A stretch of 64,000 nucleotides of DNA from Phragmites australis (GCF_958298935.1 NC_084939.1:25550001-25614000); one strand, 5' to 3'. Counted from the first letter of the stretch, positions 34,981 to 48,107 are shown. The notes: generated by a model not told the origin, from the sequence alone. Numbers and translations: made by a program.

Positions 34981-37900
34981 AAGGGGCTGCTCCAAGGAGT
35001 GGTTCCCCACCTGATTCCTGAAGGTATCACCCATGTCCAGTATGCTGATGATACAATACTTATGATTGATGGATCTGACACCTCCATCCTTCATCTTAAG
35101 ATCATTTTATATTGTTTCGAATAATTGTTTGGACTTAAGATTAACTTCCACAAAAGTGAGGTGTTTGCATTTGGTATGGAGCAGGATGAGCAGTATAAGG
35201 TGGCCAACATGCTCAATTGCAAATTGAGGGTGTTGCCTCTGAAATATTTGGGCATCTCTGTCTCTGATCACCACCTTGGTATTACTGTAGCCACTGAGAT
35301 CCTTACAAAAATAAGCAAAAGATTAGACCCATAGAAGAGTAAAAATCTGACCTATGGAGGCAAATTGACCCTAACAAATTCATGTCTAACCAGCCTGCCA
35401 TGTATACTATGGGATTTTACCTCCTCCCTAAAGGGGTTCACAAGAAGATGAACACCATCAGAGCTAGATTCTTTTGGAGGGGAGCTGAGTATGTAAGCAA
35501 ATACCACTTAGCTAAATGGAAAGACATCTGCAGGCCTAAGGACTATGGTGATCTAGGCATTTTAAACACAATGATCATGAATGAATGCTTGCTTGTCAAA
35601 TGGATTGCCAAGATTTACTCAGGGAAGGAGGGAACCTGGCTCCAACTCCTTCAAGCCAAATACATGCCAGATGGCAACTTCTTCAACTCCAAACAGAAAG
35701 GGACCTCCTAGTTTTGGCAGGGTTTGCATAAGGTCAATCACCTTTTTCAAGGGGGGGGGGGGGGCATGTATAAAGTGAATAGAGGCAATAAGGTCTTCTT
35801 CTAGAAGGATGTGTGGCTGGGTGAAACTCCACTTAAAATCCAGTTTCCTGCCTTGTTCAACATGTGTGATGATTCAGATGCCTTGATAGCTAAATGTTAT
35901 GTGGACAATGAGTGGGAGATCCATTTTAATAGGAGTTTGACAGAAAATAAAATACTCCAATGGGAGGAGCTGCTACTCAAGTTACAAAACATCCAACCGA
36001 ATGGGTCTGAAGATGAGGTGGAATGGGCCCTTGACAAATCAAGGAGATTTACTACTAAATCCTTGTATATGTTTCTGACCTTTGAAGGGATCAATAGCAA
36101 AGGGGCTAAGATGATTCGGGCCACTAAATTACCCCTTAGAATCAAGATTTTCTTATGACAGATGCTCCACAATAAACTCCTAGTGGCTTCCACACTTAAG
36201 AAAAAGGGTTGGAAGAGGAGCAAATATTGTTGCCTATGTGATAAAACTAAGGATATCGATCATGTCTTCTTCAGTTGTGCTCTCGCACAGTTTTTATGGA
36301 GTGCGCTAAGAGATACCTTTGGTTGGAATGGCTTCCCCACCTCGGTAGCCGATTTATGGGTGAGTTGGCTCCCGAAGTTGTTTAACATCACTCAAAATCT
36401 AGAGATTTTGCTTCTTGCAGGTGTTGCTTTGTCGGACCCCTCCTTTGGGGTCACCTCGTGTAGCTCATACCAGTCCCTGTATCAGTAGCTGGTACGCACG
36501 AACTCCAACAGAAGTAGATATCACAGTCATACATCGAATAAATACGATAATAGAGTACAACACAGAGTTCATTACAACAGAAGCCCGTAGGCATAAATTA
36601 ATCAAACTCTCGAAGCACAGCGGAAACACACAAAAGCGACCCAAGCCCTACAGGCAGCTTGAGTGCAGACGAAACTGGCTTCTCTAATCTTCATCTTCTC
36701 TTTCGACGAAATCAGCCTCTGGATCATCTGGATCCACAATTAGCAAGTGTGAGTACATAAGGTACTCAGCAAGTCCTACCTCAAGGGGAAAAATTAGATG
36801 CTTAAGGGTAGATTAAGGATAAGGCTGTAGAGTCTTTTAGGTTTTGCGGAAAGCTAGTTTTATTGATGCAGGGTTCATTTTGCAAAGACTAACTTTAATA
36901 AAAATATTTCCGAAGAGAACACATAAGTTGAGCTTATGGGGGTTGACGGCCCTGGGGGAGATACATCCGTCCCGCCAGTTCCCACAAGTCTTTTGCCAGA
37001 GGACACACAGTCCAGGAGGCTTGGGGCACAAAGCCAAAACCCTTCTTTTCGAAAACACGGGCACACAGCCCACTCACACACCAAGGAGATACTCACTCCG
37101 AAAAGCTAATCATTGTGACCAAATCATAGCACGTCCTTGACCGAGGACACGGCTATCCGGATAGGTTTAACAGTCTGCAAAGGTTGTACACTTTACCCAC
37201 AAGATATGCACAGGCTCCCACCTCAGCAACTGGTGAAGCTGTCATAACGAGACGCAACGACCTCACAACGAAGTCACAATATCCACCCATGGGGCACTAA
37301 GATACCAGGAGCCTTAGAAAATTCACGGGAAGGACCACTTAGCAATCCCAAGGCTTTACATAGCCTCAATCAATATCACCAGCCGGACCTTGGGCTACAC
37401 ACTACCCAAGTTTTCTCCTGGTCCCCATTGCCACTACCGGCCTCCGGGTGGGTACCGCACTAAGTTAGAGGGGTTAGGTCAAGTCCTGCCCATACATGCC
37501 ATGTGGTTGTACGAGTGGATACTAGGTGAGATGTCACAGCGAACCGGTCTTTATATGACCGAGGCAAGAGTCTCACAGCAAGAACACCACAAAGGCGAAC
37601 CTTGCTCCAAGGTAGTTCCCACCTTCGTGGGGCACCTTACTCACCCTCGTCAACACTACTCTAGAGTTTTCCCAAGAACACAAGTTTTACACGCACACGC
37701 ACCAAGCACACATCACTTCACATTGTAAAGCATGATTATCACATGTAAATAATCTAGTTCTTTCTTTTGAGCAAAGCAATCCTAAGCATACTAGTAAACA
37801 AGCATTCATCCAAACAGTCATTATAGTTGATGTTGAGATCCTTCTAAGGTTTTAACGGAATAAAGGTAACAATGACAAGGCATGAGATAAACAAGCTGGG

Positions 37901-38551
37901 TAATAACTATTCTAGCATTTCTTTAAAAATCACAACTATTAATCTAATCATGCGTACTCCTATTGTTTGAAACAATGGCTCTACGGGTTGTATTTAAAAA
38001 TATAGGATCAACATGATCAACGGTTGTAGGACTTGCCTTCGTTGAAGTTCTCGTCTGCTCCTTCTTCAAACTCTGGGTCCTCGGGGTCTTCCTCGAATGC
38101 TCTTTCCTCTAATAATCGCAACAACGACAAATGCACAATCAATCAAATAATTAAAATAATGACCAAATAATTTACAAAAATTATGAAATTGACATGATTG
38201 AATAGATCTCGAATTTAGATGAATATTAGTGGAAGAATCAATGAAAACGGAGTTAGTACGGAGGAGAAACGGGCTTCGGAAGTTTTGCCGGGAGGGAAAT
38301 TCAAAAAAAAGAAAAGAGGAGAATATTCCTGAAATATTCTGCTGAGTCGGCTCGGGATTGGACTCGGCTCGCAGCTCGGCTCAGACTCGGTGGCTCGGTT
38401 TCTCAGCTCGGCTCAGACTCGGCTCGGCTCAGGCTGTCGGTGGGCTCGGCTCGGCTCAGACTGTCGGTGGGCTCGGCTCGGCTCGGGCACGGGCGGCTTG
38501 GCTCAGCAACCAGGGGGCCCACACGACAGCCACACAGGGAGAGAGGGAGAT

Positions 38552-38605
<54 letters not shown>

Positions 38606-39627
38606 AGAGGAGGGGAGTGGCTCGGGTAGCAGAGAGAACAGGAGGGAGAGAGAGGAAGGGGCGTGGCGGCGCTAGCGCGGCGGCGGCGGGCCGACGGCGA
38701 AGGGCGGCGACGGGGCACTGGCGGCGGAGGACGGCGGCAGGCCTCGCCGGCCAGGTCTGGCTGGCGGGCGGCCGGCGGTGGGGAGCGGCTTCAGCCCGGC
38801 GCGGAGAAGCGGCGGCAGTCGGGCGACGGAGAGCAGCGCGCCGGCGATGGGAAGGACCAGGTACGTCTACAGGGAAGGGATAGGAGGGAGAGGGAGAGGA
38901 GAAGGGGCCAGGGAGCTCACCGGTGGCGGGGGTTCTCGGAGAGAGAAGCGGCGGCGAGCGGAGGGGCTCGGGAGAGAGAGAGTGAGAGAGTGGGAGTGAG
39001 GTGGGGAGAAGAAGACACTGTTCACCACCTTTTATAGGGGTCGACGATGGAGCGGCGCGCGGGACGAGGCGAGGCGTGGGGCGCGAGGTCTACTAGCGCA
39101 CGGCGACGGGACAGCGCGACGCGGTGCGGCGGTGGCAGTCGGGTCACGGGGAGAGAGAGAGAAGAGAGAGAAGGAGGGGGAAAGGGGAATAAATTTTAGG
39201 GATTTGACATGCTTGGACGCTGTGGAGGACGAGGAATAATATGGCGATCGAGAAGAAGTTCCTCAAAATGCTAGATGAAGTTCTGATCTTAGCTGTATCA
39301 TTCGTGCAGAAATAGAGTATCCTTCTTCATGATAACGATAAAATGAAGGTAGACAGTGCCTCAGCCTAGCTTTGGGGGTAGCTGCGAGACTTCAATCCTA
39401 CTCCTAGGTCTGTATCTGATGTTGGCGAAATATGATTTGGTGGAGTAATAGGATAGTTGGTTGAGGCCCTGGTCTGTAAACGTTCTGGTCCTATACAGCT
39501 CGCTGGTGTCCCCAGCTCTTTTTGTTCCGATTTCGTGATCTTTTTCTTTTCTGTTTGGTTGTGAACATTTTTATTAGCTTTCCATACAAGTCGAGCTAAT
39601 CTCTTTTAAAAAAAATAAAAAAAAAAG
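34981..39627 (+). mobile_element. 5'-truncated L1-type LINE, degenerate, split by a solo LTR
   Basis: The plus-strand frame begins inside the reverse transcriptase (HVQYADDTILMIDG, the YADD catalytic motif). It continues through LKYLGISVSDHHLG, RARFFWRGAEYVSKYHLAKW and a zinc-binding C-terminal region (CLCDKTKDIDHVFFSCALAQFLW) with several in-frame stops and a G run at 35751-35764. The coding sequence stops at 36429, where the LTR is inserted. It resumes at 39210 (TLWRTRNNMAIEKKFL, then KVDSA and PTPRSVSDVGEI) and ends in an A-rich tail at about 39607-39627. The 5' part with the endonuclease is missing. No target duplication was found. Confidence 0.85.
36430..39209 (-). mobile_element. solo LTR, 2.78 kb, inserted in the LINE
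   Basis: The element starts TGTCGGACCCC and ends GACA (TG...CA ends), and is flanked by perfect TGCTT at 36425-36429 and 39210-39214. Removing it restores the LINE reading GVAWTLWRTRN. On the minus strand a TATA box (CCCCTATAAAAGG, 39029-39040) precedes a CT-rich leader, so transcription was probably leftward. Internal landmarks are a GA microsatellite (38554-38604), a CGGCTCGGCTCAG tandem array (about 38344-38500) and a very GC-rich stretch (38660-38900). No gag or pol frame is present. It could instead be a non-autonomous LARD-type remnant. Confidence 0.8.
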
Positions 39628-41024
39628 TCTCACCGCTCCTCCCGTGAGTCTTCTTGTCACCGGCGCCCACCCGAATGACCTGCAAAATGCTTCATGTGCA
39701 AGTTGAGTCGATCAGGTCATCTGAGCGTCCTCGGTGTAATGCAGCATGTATGTGGAAGTTGCCGGCCCCTCAGCGAAAGAAGAATGTAAAAAAGTTCTAC
39801 CTGTTCTCTGCTCATGCCAACTGCACTTCTCTAGCAATAACCAAATTTTTGTTTATAATCACGTAAATGTTATACGGATCCTTTCATACTACTCGTATGC
39901 TAATTCCTTCGTTTTTCTGCAGTGACTGATGTGGCAGAAGTAGTTGTGAGGTTGGTTCGCGAGTCGATGGGTTTAAAACTAGAGATCTAGGGTTTGTTTA
40001 GTAGTTCTCCTAAAGCAGATTTTTTATTAAAATTAAAAAAGCACTGTCAAACAGCAGCTTTCAGCTTTTAGCTTTTTAAGTAAAATTCGTAGAAGTAATT
40101 ATCTGAAATGAACTAAAAGTTAGAAAAATAAAAAAAAACTTCTTCTAATTTACTTCCCGCACAGAATCACTTTCTTTATATATTTTATTTTAAAAAATCA
40201 CTAGATAATCAATTTCAGCAACATAATCACTTCCCGTAGAAAATTTAGATCAAAGAAAGCTCTACCAAAAAGGCTCCTAGTAATTGCCAAACCTGCAACA
40301 AACTCCAAAGATATCGACAGAGATGCAATGCAAGTGATCTCTTAGCACTTGGAACATATTTTCTTATGTTCATTGTGCGTCAGTATAAATAAAATTTCCT
40401 ATTCCAAGGTGAAATTATATGTCTCAACTCTTAATTTAAGAAGGAATGTTGTTTTTGCTGTAAAAGCCCGGAGGTGGACTCGCGGAGTACGCCGTGGCAT
40501 GTGCAAATCTGACCGTGAAGAGGCCTCCCGAATGTAGGAGTGACCCACTCGGAATGTAGGAGATACCAACAAGCCGGGTCATTCGAGTTTAAGCTTGATC
40601 AGTGCTTGCTCCCAAACACACCATTGGTACCAGCAACTTATAAGATAAATGATATTCATATCGACAGTTCAAAACCTACAGTTTCAATCTTTGTTACTGC
40701 AAGTCAACAACTTCAGACGGTTCTCAGCACAAAGTCGCCCAAAATACAAAAGGCTATGTTTTGCAAACAATTACACTATATTCAATAAAACTGTCTTGAA
40801 GCCTAGCAAAAAACCGTCATTCCCCTCGCGACATATGTTTCGGAGAACCAACAATGAGGTTGTACTGTATACCTGTGACTATAACAATGCTGAGTTTCTA
40901 GAAGGGGTGAGTTCAGCTTCTGCTGTAAACATAAGACCTTCCACTTTTGTGATACTTGCATCACCAGAAATTGATCTCACAGGGGAAAAAAAATGCTAAT
41001 CTCTGTTGCAGTGAGATAGCAAGA
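39628..41024. other. intergenic region, probable URGT 3' flank
   Basis: No gene recognised. At 40000-40275 a GGTTTGTTTAGTAGTTCTCC start is loosely mirrored by GGAGCCTTTTTGG-like sequence and may be an old MITE. The last ~200 bp are likely the transporter 3' UTR. Confidence 0.4.
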
Positions 41025-43872
41025 CTATTTCTCGGCACCAATTTTTTCTTCTGAATTTCCCTTGAGACTCGCAGACCTCACTGGCAGGACACTACGCCGC
41101 TCTTTGCCACCTGGTTTAGCTGATGCGTTCCCATACCATATCATTCCAAGAATAGCGAGGATCATCCCGAGGACTACTTGAAGATTCAAACCCTCCTTGC
41201 CAAAGAAGATAAACCCAAGGGACAGAACAAGCACAGTCTTCATGTGGCCCAGGACTTGGAAGGATACAGCAGAAAACCGCCCAATGCAGATGAATTGGCT
41301 CAGATTAACGCCAATGGCAATGAAGCATGAGAGTGTGAGGAAAAACTGCAGAATGAGGGGAACTCTGGTAATAATATTCAAATCCAAAATTCTGATCCAG
41401 CAAATGATGACACTTAAAGGAAGCTATAGTTGTTAGAAGTTATTGCTACCATGGCGAGTGATAAAATGAAGGCATTTCAGCCACAAGAATAAATGTAAAT
41501 GCTGATCTCAAAAAAGAATAAACACAAATGCATTCAAGTAGTGTGAAAATTTCTTACATAACATCCACAAGGCCATAATATAAATGTTCCGTAAACTTAT
41601 AAACTACTGCACATGCAGTACTGGAAAATCTCAACCTACTAAATACTGGCTAATCACCCTTTTATCTCTAAGCAAAAAACGATGAATTATTTATAGTGAA
41701 GCTGCAGCATAGATCATATGATTAGAGAGAGAGAGACACTGTTATGAGACACTGCCCTTACCAGAGCAAGAGATGAGAAATTGAAGTGATCCACCCTTTT
41801 GCCTGTCAACAAGAAATCTACGAATGGACCCACTAGCAAGAGGGATCCTGCTTGGGCTGGAGCAGTGTGGCCCAGGAGATTGAATGAGTTCAGTGAGTAC
41901 TTCCTTTGGAGAAAATGAACGTACTGAAAAAAGAGCAGGAATTACAAAAGAATCAAAATACACCTTTTAATTGGGTATATGATAGGACTAAAGTCCATGT
42001 GCAGTGCTAATAGAACAATTACTGAAAATGTAGGGCAGCAAGCCAGCAAGGGCAATCAAATAGTAGAAAAATGCCAAAGTTGTGATATTCAACGAAATTA
42101 TGTGTTCCACATTTGGGGAAATGGAGTGAGAACTTGTGTAAAGATTAAGCACGAATATCATGAGGAAATTGTATCAAGTCTTACAGTTCACAAAAATGGC
42201 AAATACCACGTACTGGTAGGGTGAGTAGCTATATCCTAATGTCTAAAAAAAGGGGATATATCCTAAAGCAGCAGCAACACCAACAAATGATTCAGTAACT
42301 GCTAATTATTCATAACTTTGAAGAATGAACAAGTATCACTGTCACTATAGTGCCATATTTTAATACTTTGTCCTTTGTAAAGGTTTGAAGTATGCCAAAG
42401 AACTTGCAGTTCATTGCAAACAGAAGAAGGCAATCAGTTATACCAAGCAGTCTTACTGGTGAGCTGACATATAAGAAATCGGCATACAAAGGTGGTTAAA
42501 CTTACGTATTGTTGCAAAGCTGTGCTCCAAACAGCTATAACAGCCGCAATTAAACCTCTTGCATTCACACTGACATCAGTAACCGTACAGACTGCAACAC
42601 CTATAAGCACAACCATTATGCTCAGCTTTGTGTCCCGGGAATAATGTACATGATCAAAGACAACCTCCAGAAGACATGATGCAGGTATCATGCATAACTT
42701 TGCTATCTGAACAAAGAAAAAGAATGAATTTAGTTGTTAACAATTTAAAGACACAGAGTTTAGCTACTGAAAAATCACTGACCTGATAAAAACCCACAGA
42801 GTTCCACATTAAGCTCACGTTCATCCCAACAATTGACAAATTTGAAAAGATCACAAATTTAATCAGATCCGACAGCGGTAAGTGGGAGGGCTGGCTCAGG
42901 CCTAACCACCGAAATACGATAGTCATCAAGGTGGTTGTCACAAAATGAAGCCCAGTTAATGTTGTGGCTGCAAAAGAACAAACCATAATCAATGACAAGG
43001 CAGGAGATATATCCAGGTTCCCATCCATGTACAATTTGTTGGGACGATGCAGAACTGTGGTAGATACTGCCACTAGTACATCGTAAGAAATCACATAACG
43101 TAAGCATGTTTCTATTGCTTCCATTATGACCATTTAGCTCAACAGACACACTACCAATTTATACAAAGGAAGTTTCATGTTAGCAGCTAGAAGAGGTAAG
43201 TTTCAGGTTTCAGTAGAAACCTCCGATAGACTAAGCACTTTGTGGGTTCGTGTTACAATTATTTTTTCAGATCATTAACAAAGACAATGCGGTGTATATT
43301 TTGGTATAAATTGGTATTTACAATTAAAATTTATAGGCAAAAGAGCCTACATGATTCAGATAGAGGTAAGAACCCCTTTCCTAAAAAATGTTAGGAACTG
43401 AATTTGTATTAGCATTGTTATTAAAACTACTAAACTCTAATAAGATGTCTGTCAGTTCTCCAAATGTGTGCCCTCTAAGGAAAATGTACCTGAATTCCAC
43501 AATTAAATAAGACCCCTATCACTTTGTTCAGAATGACCCAACAGGATAACACTAGTTTGTCATTCCAAACATGAAATACGCACACAACATTCAGTTCGAA
43601 GTGTTACAAAAGTAGGAAAAAAAAAGAAGAATAACGCACAGCACAAGATTATACCACTCAATAGCCACAGATACAAGAAACGGATGCCTATGGTGAGAAT
43701 CAGAGATATGATAAACAAATCTTCGCTAAAGCACAGACATACCAAAACTAAATCCATATGTAGCCATTAGAGCTTTGTTGACCATGATGATTCCAACAGA
43801 AGTAGTAACATTGAAACTCCATGCTGCAAAATCTAGGACAGCTTTCTTGTCAGATTTCTTTAGAGAAGTCAT
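41025..43872 (-). CDS. Golgi nucleotide-sugar transporter, URGT-like (UDP-rhamnose/UDP-galactose)
   Basis: Five exons join perfectly in frame: 43872-43743, 42967-42783, 42706-42506, 41923-41762 and 41345-41025, 999 nt, 332 residues. The start is [22 protein letters not shown]. Family landmarks are [104 protein letters not shown] and [13 protein letters not shown]. They match the NST/KT clade that includes the UDP-rhamnose/UDP-galactose transporters. About ten hydrophobic segments are expected. The C-terminal tail is basic (KPGGKERR). The protein would exchange cytosolic UDP-sugar for luminal UMP for cell-wall polysaccharide synthesis. Substrate specificity cannot be read from sequence. Confidence 0.88.
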
Positions 43873-43908
43873 CTCTATTTTCACGATTTCAATTCAATGC
43901 TTGCTGAA

Positions 43909-43952
43909 CTACAATCCCCAAGAAACCAATGCCATTAGACCCAGGAATCCAT
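43909..43952 (-). promoter_or_regulatory. two overlapping upstream ORFs in the URGT-like 5' UTR
   Basis: A 5'-UTR exon probably begins after an acceptor at 43960 (TTTCTGCAG). It holds a 5-residue uORF (MDSWV, 43952-43935) whose stop overlaps by one base the ATG of an 8-residue uORF (MALVSWGL, 43935-43909). The main ATG follows 37 nt further. A matching 5'-UTR donor (CAA then GTAATC) lies at 44720. Translational control is inferred. Confidence 0.4.
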
Positions 43953-44876
43953 GCTTGAACTGCAGAAAGTGAAGTGATTAAGTGACCAAATGTAGCAGGG
44001 AACATCACAACAAATGATTATACATCAATCAGAGCATGCTGTGTGCACCGGTGTGAAATGTAACCACATCAGTTCAACCAGTAAGGAGAAATATTTGTAT
44101 ACACCATACAGAGCAATACAGTATTTACAAGATATGGGCAGGTTATGCCTGGGCCTGAGATTTGCAGCAAAGATCAAGTGATTATACAGGGGTTACAAAA
44201 ACTGAATCAATGATACAATGGCTCTTTGTGTTTTCACTTGCAACGTTGATTCATGATACAAGCAACCTACTGCTTCCCGCTGTTGAACTCAAGTCTCCAC
44301 TACCCTCCAACAAGCAAACGAAAGAGAGAAGGGTATCCCATGAAACAATTCTCTCATACCTACCTAATCCAGTAATCCACCATTTGTTTTCCACCCCTTT
44401 CCATTCCTAATTGAATCCCCTTTGGCTCCAATTTGAGAACCTCCATAGCCACAGCATGGAATGTGATCTAGCCAACTAAATCCACACCAAAATCCGCACT
44501 TCCACAGCCTAGAACCAAACAACCATAGATCCGAACAGCGACCAAACACTAGTCCGCGGAACCCCATCAAACGTAGCAGCGCGGCGTCACACCGACAGGC
44601 CACCTAAGAACCGGTCCCCAAATCGCGCTTGTTCAGCATAGCACGCCGGAAAACCAGCACAGATCGCCCAAAAATGACCCCCAAAAAAAAGGGGAAATCG
44701 AGAAGGAGCAGAGTGATTACTTGGGACGCGGACCTCTCCCTCCGGCTCTCCGCGCTCGATTGGCTCGAAACGATGGATCCCTTGGGGTGTTCTGTGAGTG
44801 CCCTTTCCTTGCCCTTCTTCTTGCAACGATGACAACTGCCTCTCAATCCCAGATCTGCCCCTATGTGCCTCGGGAC

Positions 44877-44886
44877 TATATATATA
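44877..44886 (-). promoter_or_regulatory. TATA box of the URGT-like gene
   Basis: GTATATATATAG on the minus strand precedes a CT/GC-rich leader (44850-44722) that ends in a splice donor. It is a plausible core promoter with a 5'-UTR intron of about 760 bp. Confidence 0.45.
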
Positions 44887-44909
44887 CTACATAAGCAGCA
44901 CATATACAT

Positions 44910-45260
44910 TGCAACGAAGACACAAGTATTGAACACAGCATCGTTAATTACAAATTTAAGTACCAAGATTTAGATATGTTATGAGAGCGTCATCGAATTA
45001 ATACATCAGCAGTGATACTATAGTTTGATTTCAGATAAGATCTGAAAAAAAAAAGATTATCCACTAATTTATCTTCTAATTTTTTTATTTATTTTAATTA
45101 ATAAAATAAGTTTTGCATTCGTAGCCAGTAACAAGTTAGAGAAACTGGATGGTAAGGATGGATAATAAAAGTGAATAAATTATTTAATTTTTAGAAATTT
45201 TTATTAGATGGAAGAGTATGAGAAGATATGACTAAGGAAGCAACTCATATCTTATATAGG
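44910..45260 (+). repeat. dispersed repeat, copy 1 (pair with 48540-48890)
   Basis: Collinear with 48540-48890. Shared words are GCAACGAA[GA]ACA, ATAGTTTGATT, TAGCCAGTAA, GTGAATAA and TTTTTATTAGAT, in the same order and orientation. It abuts the URGT-like promoter. The element type was not resolved; no clear terminal repeats. Confidence 0.65.
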
Positions 45261-45756
45261 GAGAGAGAGTATACATGTCACTCAACTTGCTTTACTTCCT
45301 TCTATTCTTAATACGATTTCTTCGGTTAAATCACCATTCGTTCTCAAGTAAGGTGACAAGAAAATGACATCCTATCTTTTCCTCTCCTATGTCTGTCCAA
45401 ATGTCTAGGAATCAAATTCGTTCTCAAGCTAGCAAGGTGACAAGAAACTTTGTTTGTAATGGAATAAATTATTTATATAACTTATCCCTAAAATGCTAGT
45501 GCATAGAAATGAATTGGACTGCGTCCAAACTTGAATTTGGTAGAAATATGTGTGAACTCCAAGAAATATCTTTTTTTTTTAATTCCTGAACATAGAACAT
45601 GTGAGCTGTTGTGTTTAAGTAAACCAGTAATGTGTAAATCCCTGAAGTTGTATTTGAAAAGACAAAGGCAAACGAGCAAGAGGATTTTAACAGTATACCT
45701 TTTAAATATGTGCAAATACAAAATGGCCCTAGCTTATCTTTTTTAATATGTGTATA

Positions 45757-46009
45757 CTCTCTCCAGACTAAAATAAATATTGTTTTAGAAATCAATATGG
45801 TCCTTAAAATATAACTTTGACTACTACTTTTGTTGTAATATATTGATAATAACATAGTAAAGTATATTATTATAAAAGTACTTTTCGAAATAAATCTACT
45901 CATGTCATTTTCAAATACCCAAACTTAATACATAAAAATATTTTATAACTACAATTTAAAATAGTTGAGTACATGTAACCCAAAACAACACTTATTTTAA
46001 AGAAATGAG
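45757..46009. mobile_element. Stowaway-like MITE
   Basis: The 253-bp AT-rich element has ends CTCTCTCCAGACTAAAATAA and the complement of CTCATTTCTTTAAAATAAGT, with TA at 45755-45756 and 46010-46011. The inner AAATAANTNTTGTTTT motif is shared with grass Stowaway families. Confidence 0.7.
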
Positions 46010-46011
46010 TA

Positions 46012-47434
46012 CCTGTCTCTTTCCGATGATTTTGACAACTAAAACATTGTGGTAAAGTTCGCTTTAGTTCAATGTAGTACTAACAGTTGATAAGCGTAGC
46101 TGCCCTCATATAGGACATCCTAAACCTCAATTGCGATGCATTGCAATTATTAGATAACGATGACAAAAAATCATTATTTATAGAATCAAGGGACATCGTT
46201 AAACTGAAAATGGAAAATGATTTGTGATGGTTGCTTATTACTGAAATTAATTTGAATCACAAATTAGAATGCAAGCCAAGTCGCCAACCCATACACGGTC
46301 CTTCCAATAATACAATTTGGTGCAACCTTTTTTTCACATCACAAGCTAACGATGTCAATCAAATGAACATGACATGCAAGCTAAGTAAATTCGGATCCTG
46401 TTTCATACTGTATTATATGCATCGAGCAAAACAAAAGATAGATGTAGCTTGTTTTTTTTGTCTAAACAAGTGTTAAATACGCATTCCCCGATGCTAATGC
46501 TGCAGACTTGTGAAAGCTTGCATCTCAAAATGCTTAGACGCGTCAGAAGGTTCTAACAAGTTGACCGATTTTAATTTTGAAAAAAAAAGTAGTTCCTTGG
46601 AAATTGATTCGAAGCTTCTTATATATGAAGCAATTAAATAGAGGGTTTGATTTGGCATGCCGATGGAGCAAGCACACAATTTCACACAAAAACCATGAGC
46701 CAAAAGCCCATGTTTCTCGCAATGTCGAGTCAATTGGGAAAACAAACAGGGACTAGTCGTGATAAAAATTCATAGTTCTTGGGACAATTACCATAGGCTC
46801 AAGTTGTGTGCTTGACTGCTTTGTAAGGGCTTCATTAAAAAAAGAAAGAAAGAAAAAGATGTTTAAAAAAATTATAAAGGTGTGTTTGTGAAGTCTTGAG
46901 AAAGACATTAAAGTTGTACCGGTAAGACCGTAGTTATTTGACTCCTCTTTAAGTATATTGGGAAATCCAACACGTAGTTATTCTTTCACACGCACGTACT
47001 CATCCATCGCTTGAACTAGTAGCTACTGCAATGCAACGTACGTGTTCTCTCGTTAATGAACTAGCTAGTACTCTAATCTGTCGGTGGCTGTATGTGCTTC
47101 CAATCCATGGTTGGTTACGCGCACATGACTTGGAAGAAAAAAACAGAGGGACGGCACATGAGAGATCTGACCTTCCGCTCAGGAGAAGAGTGAAAGCATC
47201 AAGCATGCATGTGGCTGGGGTTTGACAGCCATTGATGCTCAAGCTCAAGCTCGGAGGTCTCCACTGCTGCACTGGAGCAGCTGTATCTGTCTGCATGCGC
47301 CCCGCTCCCAAGAGGAGGAAGAAGACCATTTAGAAGACAGAAATGGGCCGTATTTAGGCCCACAAACTTCCCTTAAAAAAAAGGCAGGCCACTAACTCTT
47401 TCAGCCATGCTGTTTGATGTCCAGGAGGAAGCAT
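46012..47434. other. no gene recognised
   Basis: This is AT-rich single-copy-looking sequence. A minus frame at 47000-47329 (109 codons) has no recognisable domain and is probably chance; it contains Cys-rich but unordered sequence. Confidence 0.35.
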
Positions 47435-47578
47435 CTGAGCGCTAGCCCGGTTAGTAAGGATGGTGCTCGTATGGTTCTAACGTTCGAGTCAGCCTGTGTT
47501 TGAGTCTGAACATTTGCACGGGTATGTACGGAGCGAACGCATATAGAACGGCCTCGTTTGACCCTACCTAAAAAAAAA
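47435..47578 (+). mobile_element. tRNA-derived SINE
   Basis: The ~144-bp unit has a box-A-like TAGCCCGGTTAGTAAGG (from 47443), a box-B-like CGTTCGAGTC (47481-47490) and a short A tail at 47570-47578. This layout is that of plant Au-type SINEs. No target duplication was found, so boundaries are approximate. Confidence 0.5.
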
Positions 47579-48033
47579 TGTAGAAATGGGTTCCATTGTT
47601 AAAAGAAAAATGTTGAGGAGGAAGACAAGGCTGATACCCTGCCCTACCACACTGAGAGGCAGGCTCGCCATTGCCTTTGCGCTGATTGCTTCCGCTCCAG
47701 CTTGCCTCTGGGGATATGGAAGAGAGATCAGATCATCACTTGACAGATGGGGAGTGTTCCTGTGAAGATCGATTTCTGGTAAATACTCAATATCTTGTGT
47801 TCTACAGTAGGACCGCCTGTTCGTAGATTTCTATTTATCATATACTCCCGTTTTGATATTAGAGCTCATACTACTGTTGTTTGTTCCAACATAGATGATT
47901 ACGATCACTGTTCATAAAAAACTGCGAATTCATATCATGTGCATATTGTTTCCAGTTCCAGTTCCAGTTCCGTCGTCCTCATTAGTCGCTGTGATTAACG
48001 TTTAACTGTATCTGATAGCCAGTCTGTCAGATT
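47579..48033. other. no gene recognised
   Basis: Mixed composition with no convincing frame. The immediate upstream flank of the tRNA gene (about 47960-48033) has no special motif beyond CAGTTCCAGTTCCAGTTCC (a 6-bp tandem) near 47954. Confidence 0.4.
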
Positions 48034-48107
48034 GTCTGGGTGGTGTAGTTGGTTATCACGTTAGTCTCACACACTAAAGGTCCCCAGTTCGAACCTGGGC
48101 TCAGACA
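48034..48107 (+). tRNA. trnV-CAC: tRNA-Val (anticodon CAC)
   Basis: The 74-nt sequence folds as a cloverleaf: acceptor GTCTGGG with CTCAGAC plus discriminator A; D arm GGTGTAGTTGGTTATCAC (box A); anticodon stem TTAGT/ACTAA around loop CTCACAC (anticodon CAC); T arm CCCAG-TTCGAAC-CTGGG (box B). No intron. A T run at 48110-48115 is a good Pol III terminator. It is a nuclear cytosolic-type tRNA for GTG codons, and all stems pair. Confidence 0.95.

Noticed and set aside
38358..39037. Overlapping Gly/Arg/Ala-rich plus frames of 79-147 codons
   Set aside because: They lie inside the solo LTR on a GA microsatellite and GC-rich leader; no protein family features.
40000..40275. Possible MITE with GGTTTGTTTAG-like ends
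   Set aside because: Terminal similarity is loose and no target duplication could be found.
47000..47329. 109-codon minus frame with some Cys
   Set aside because: No ordered Cys spacing and no splice or promoter support.
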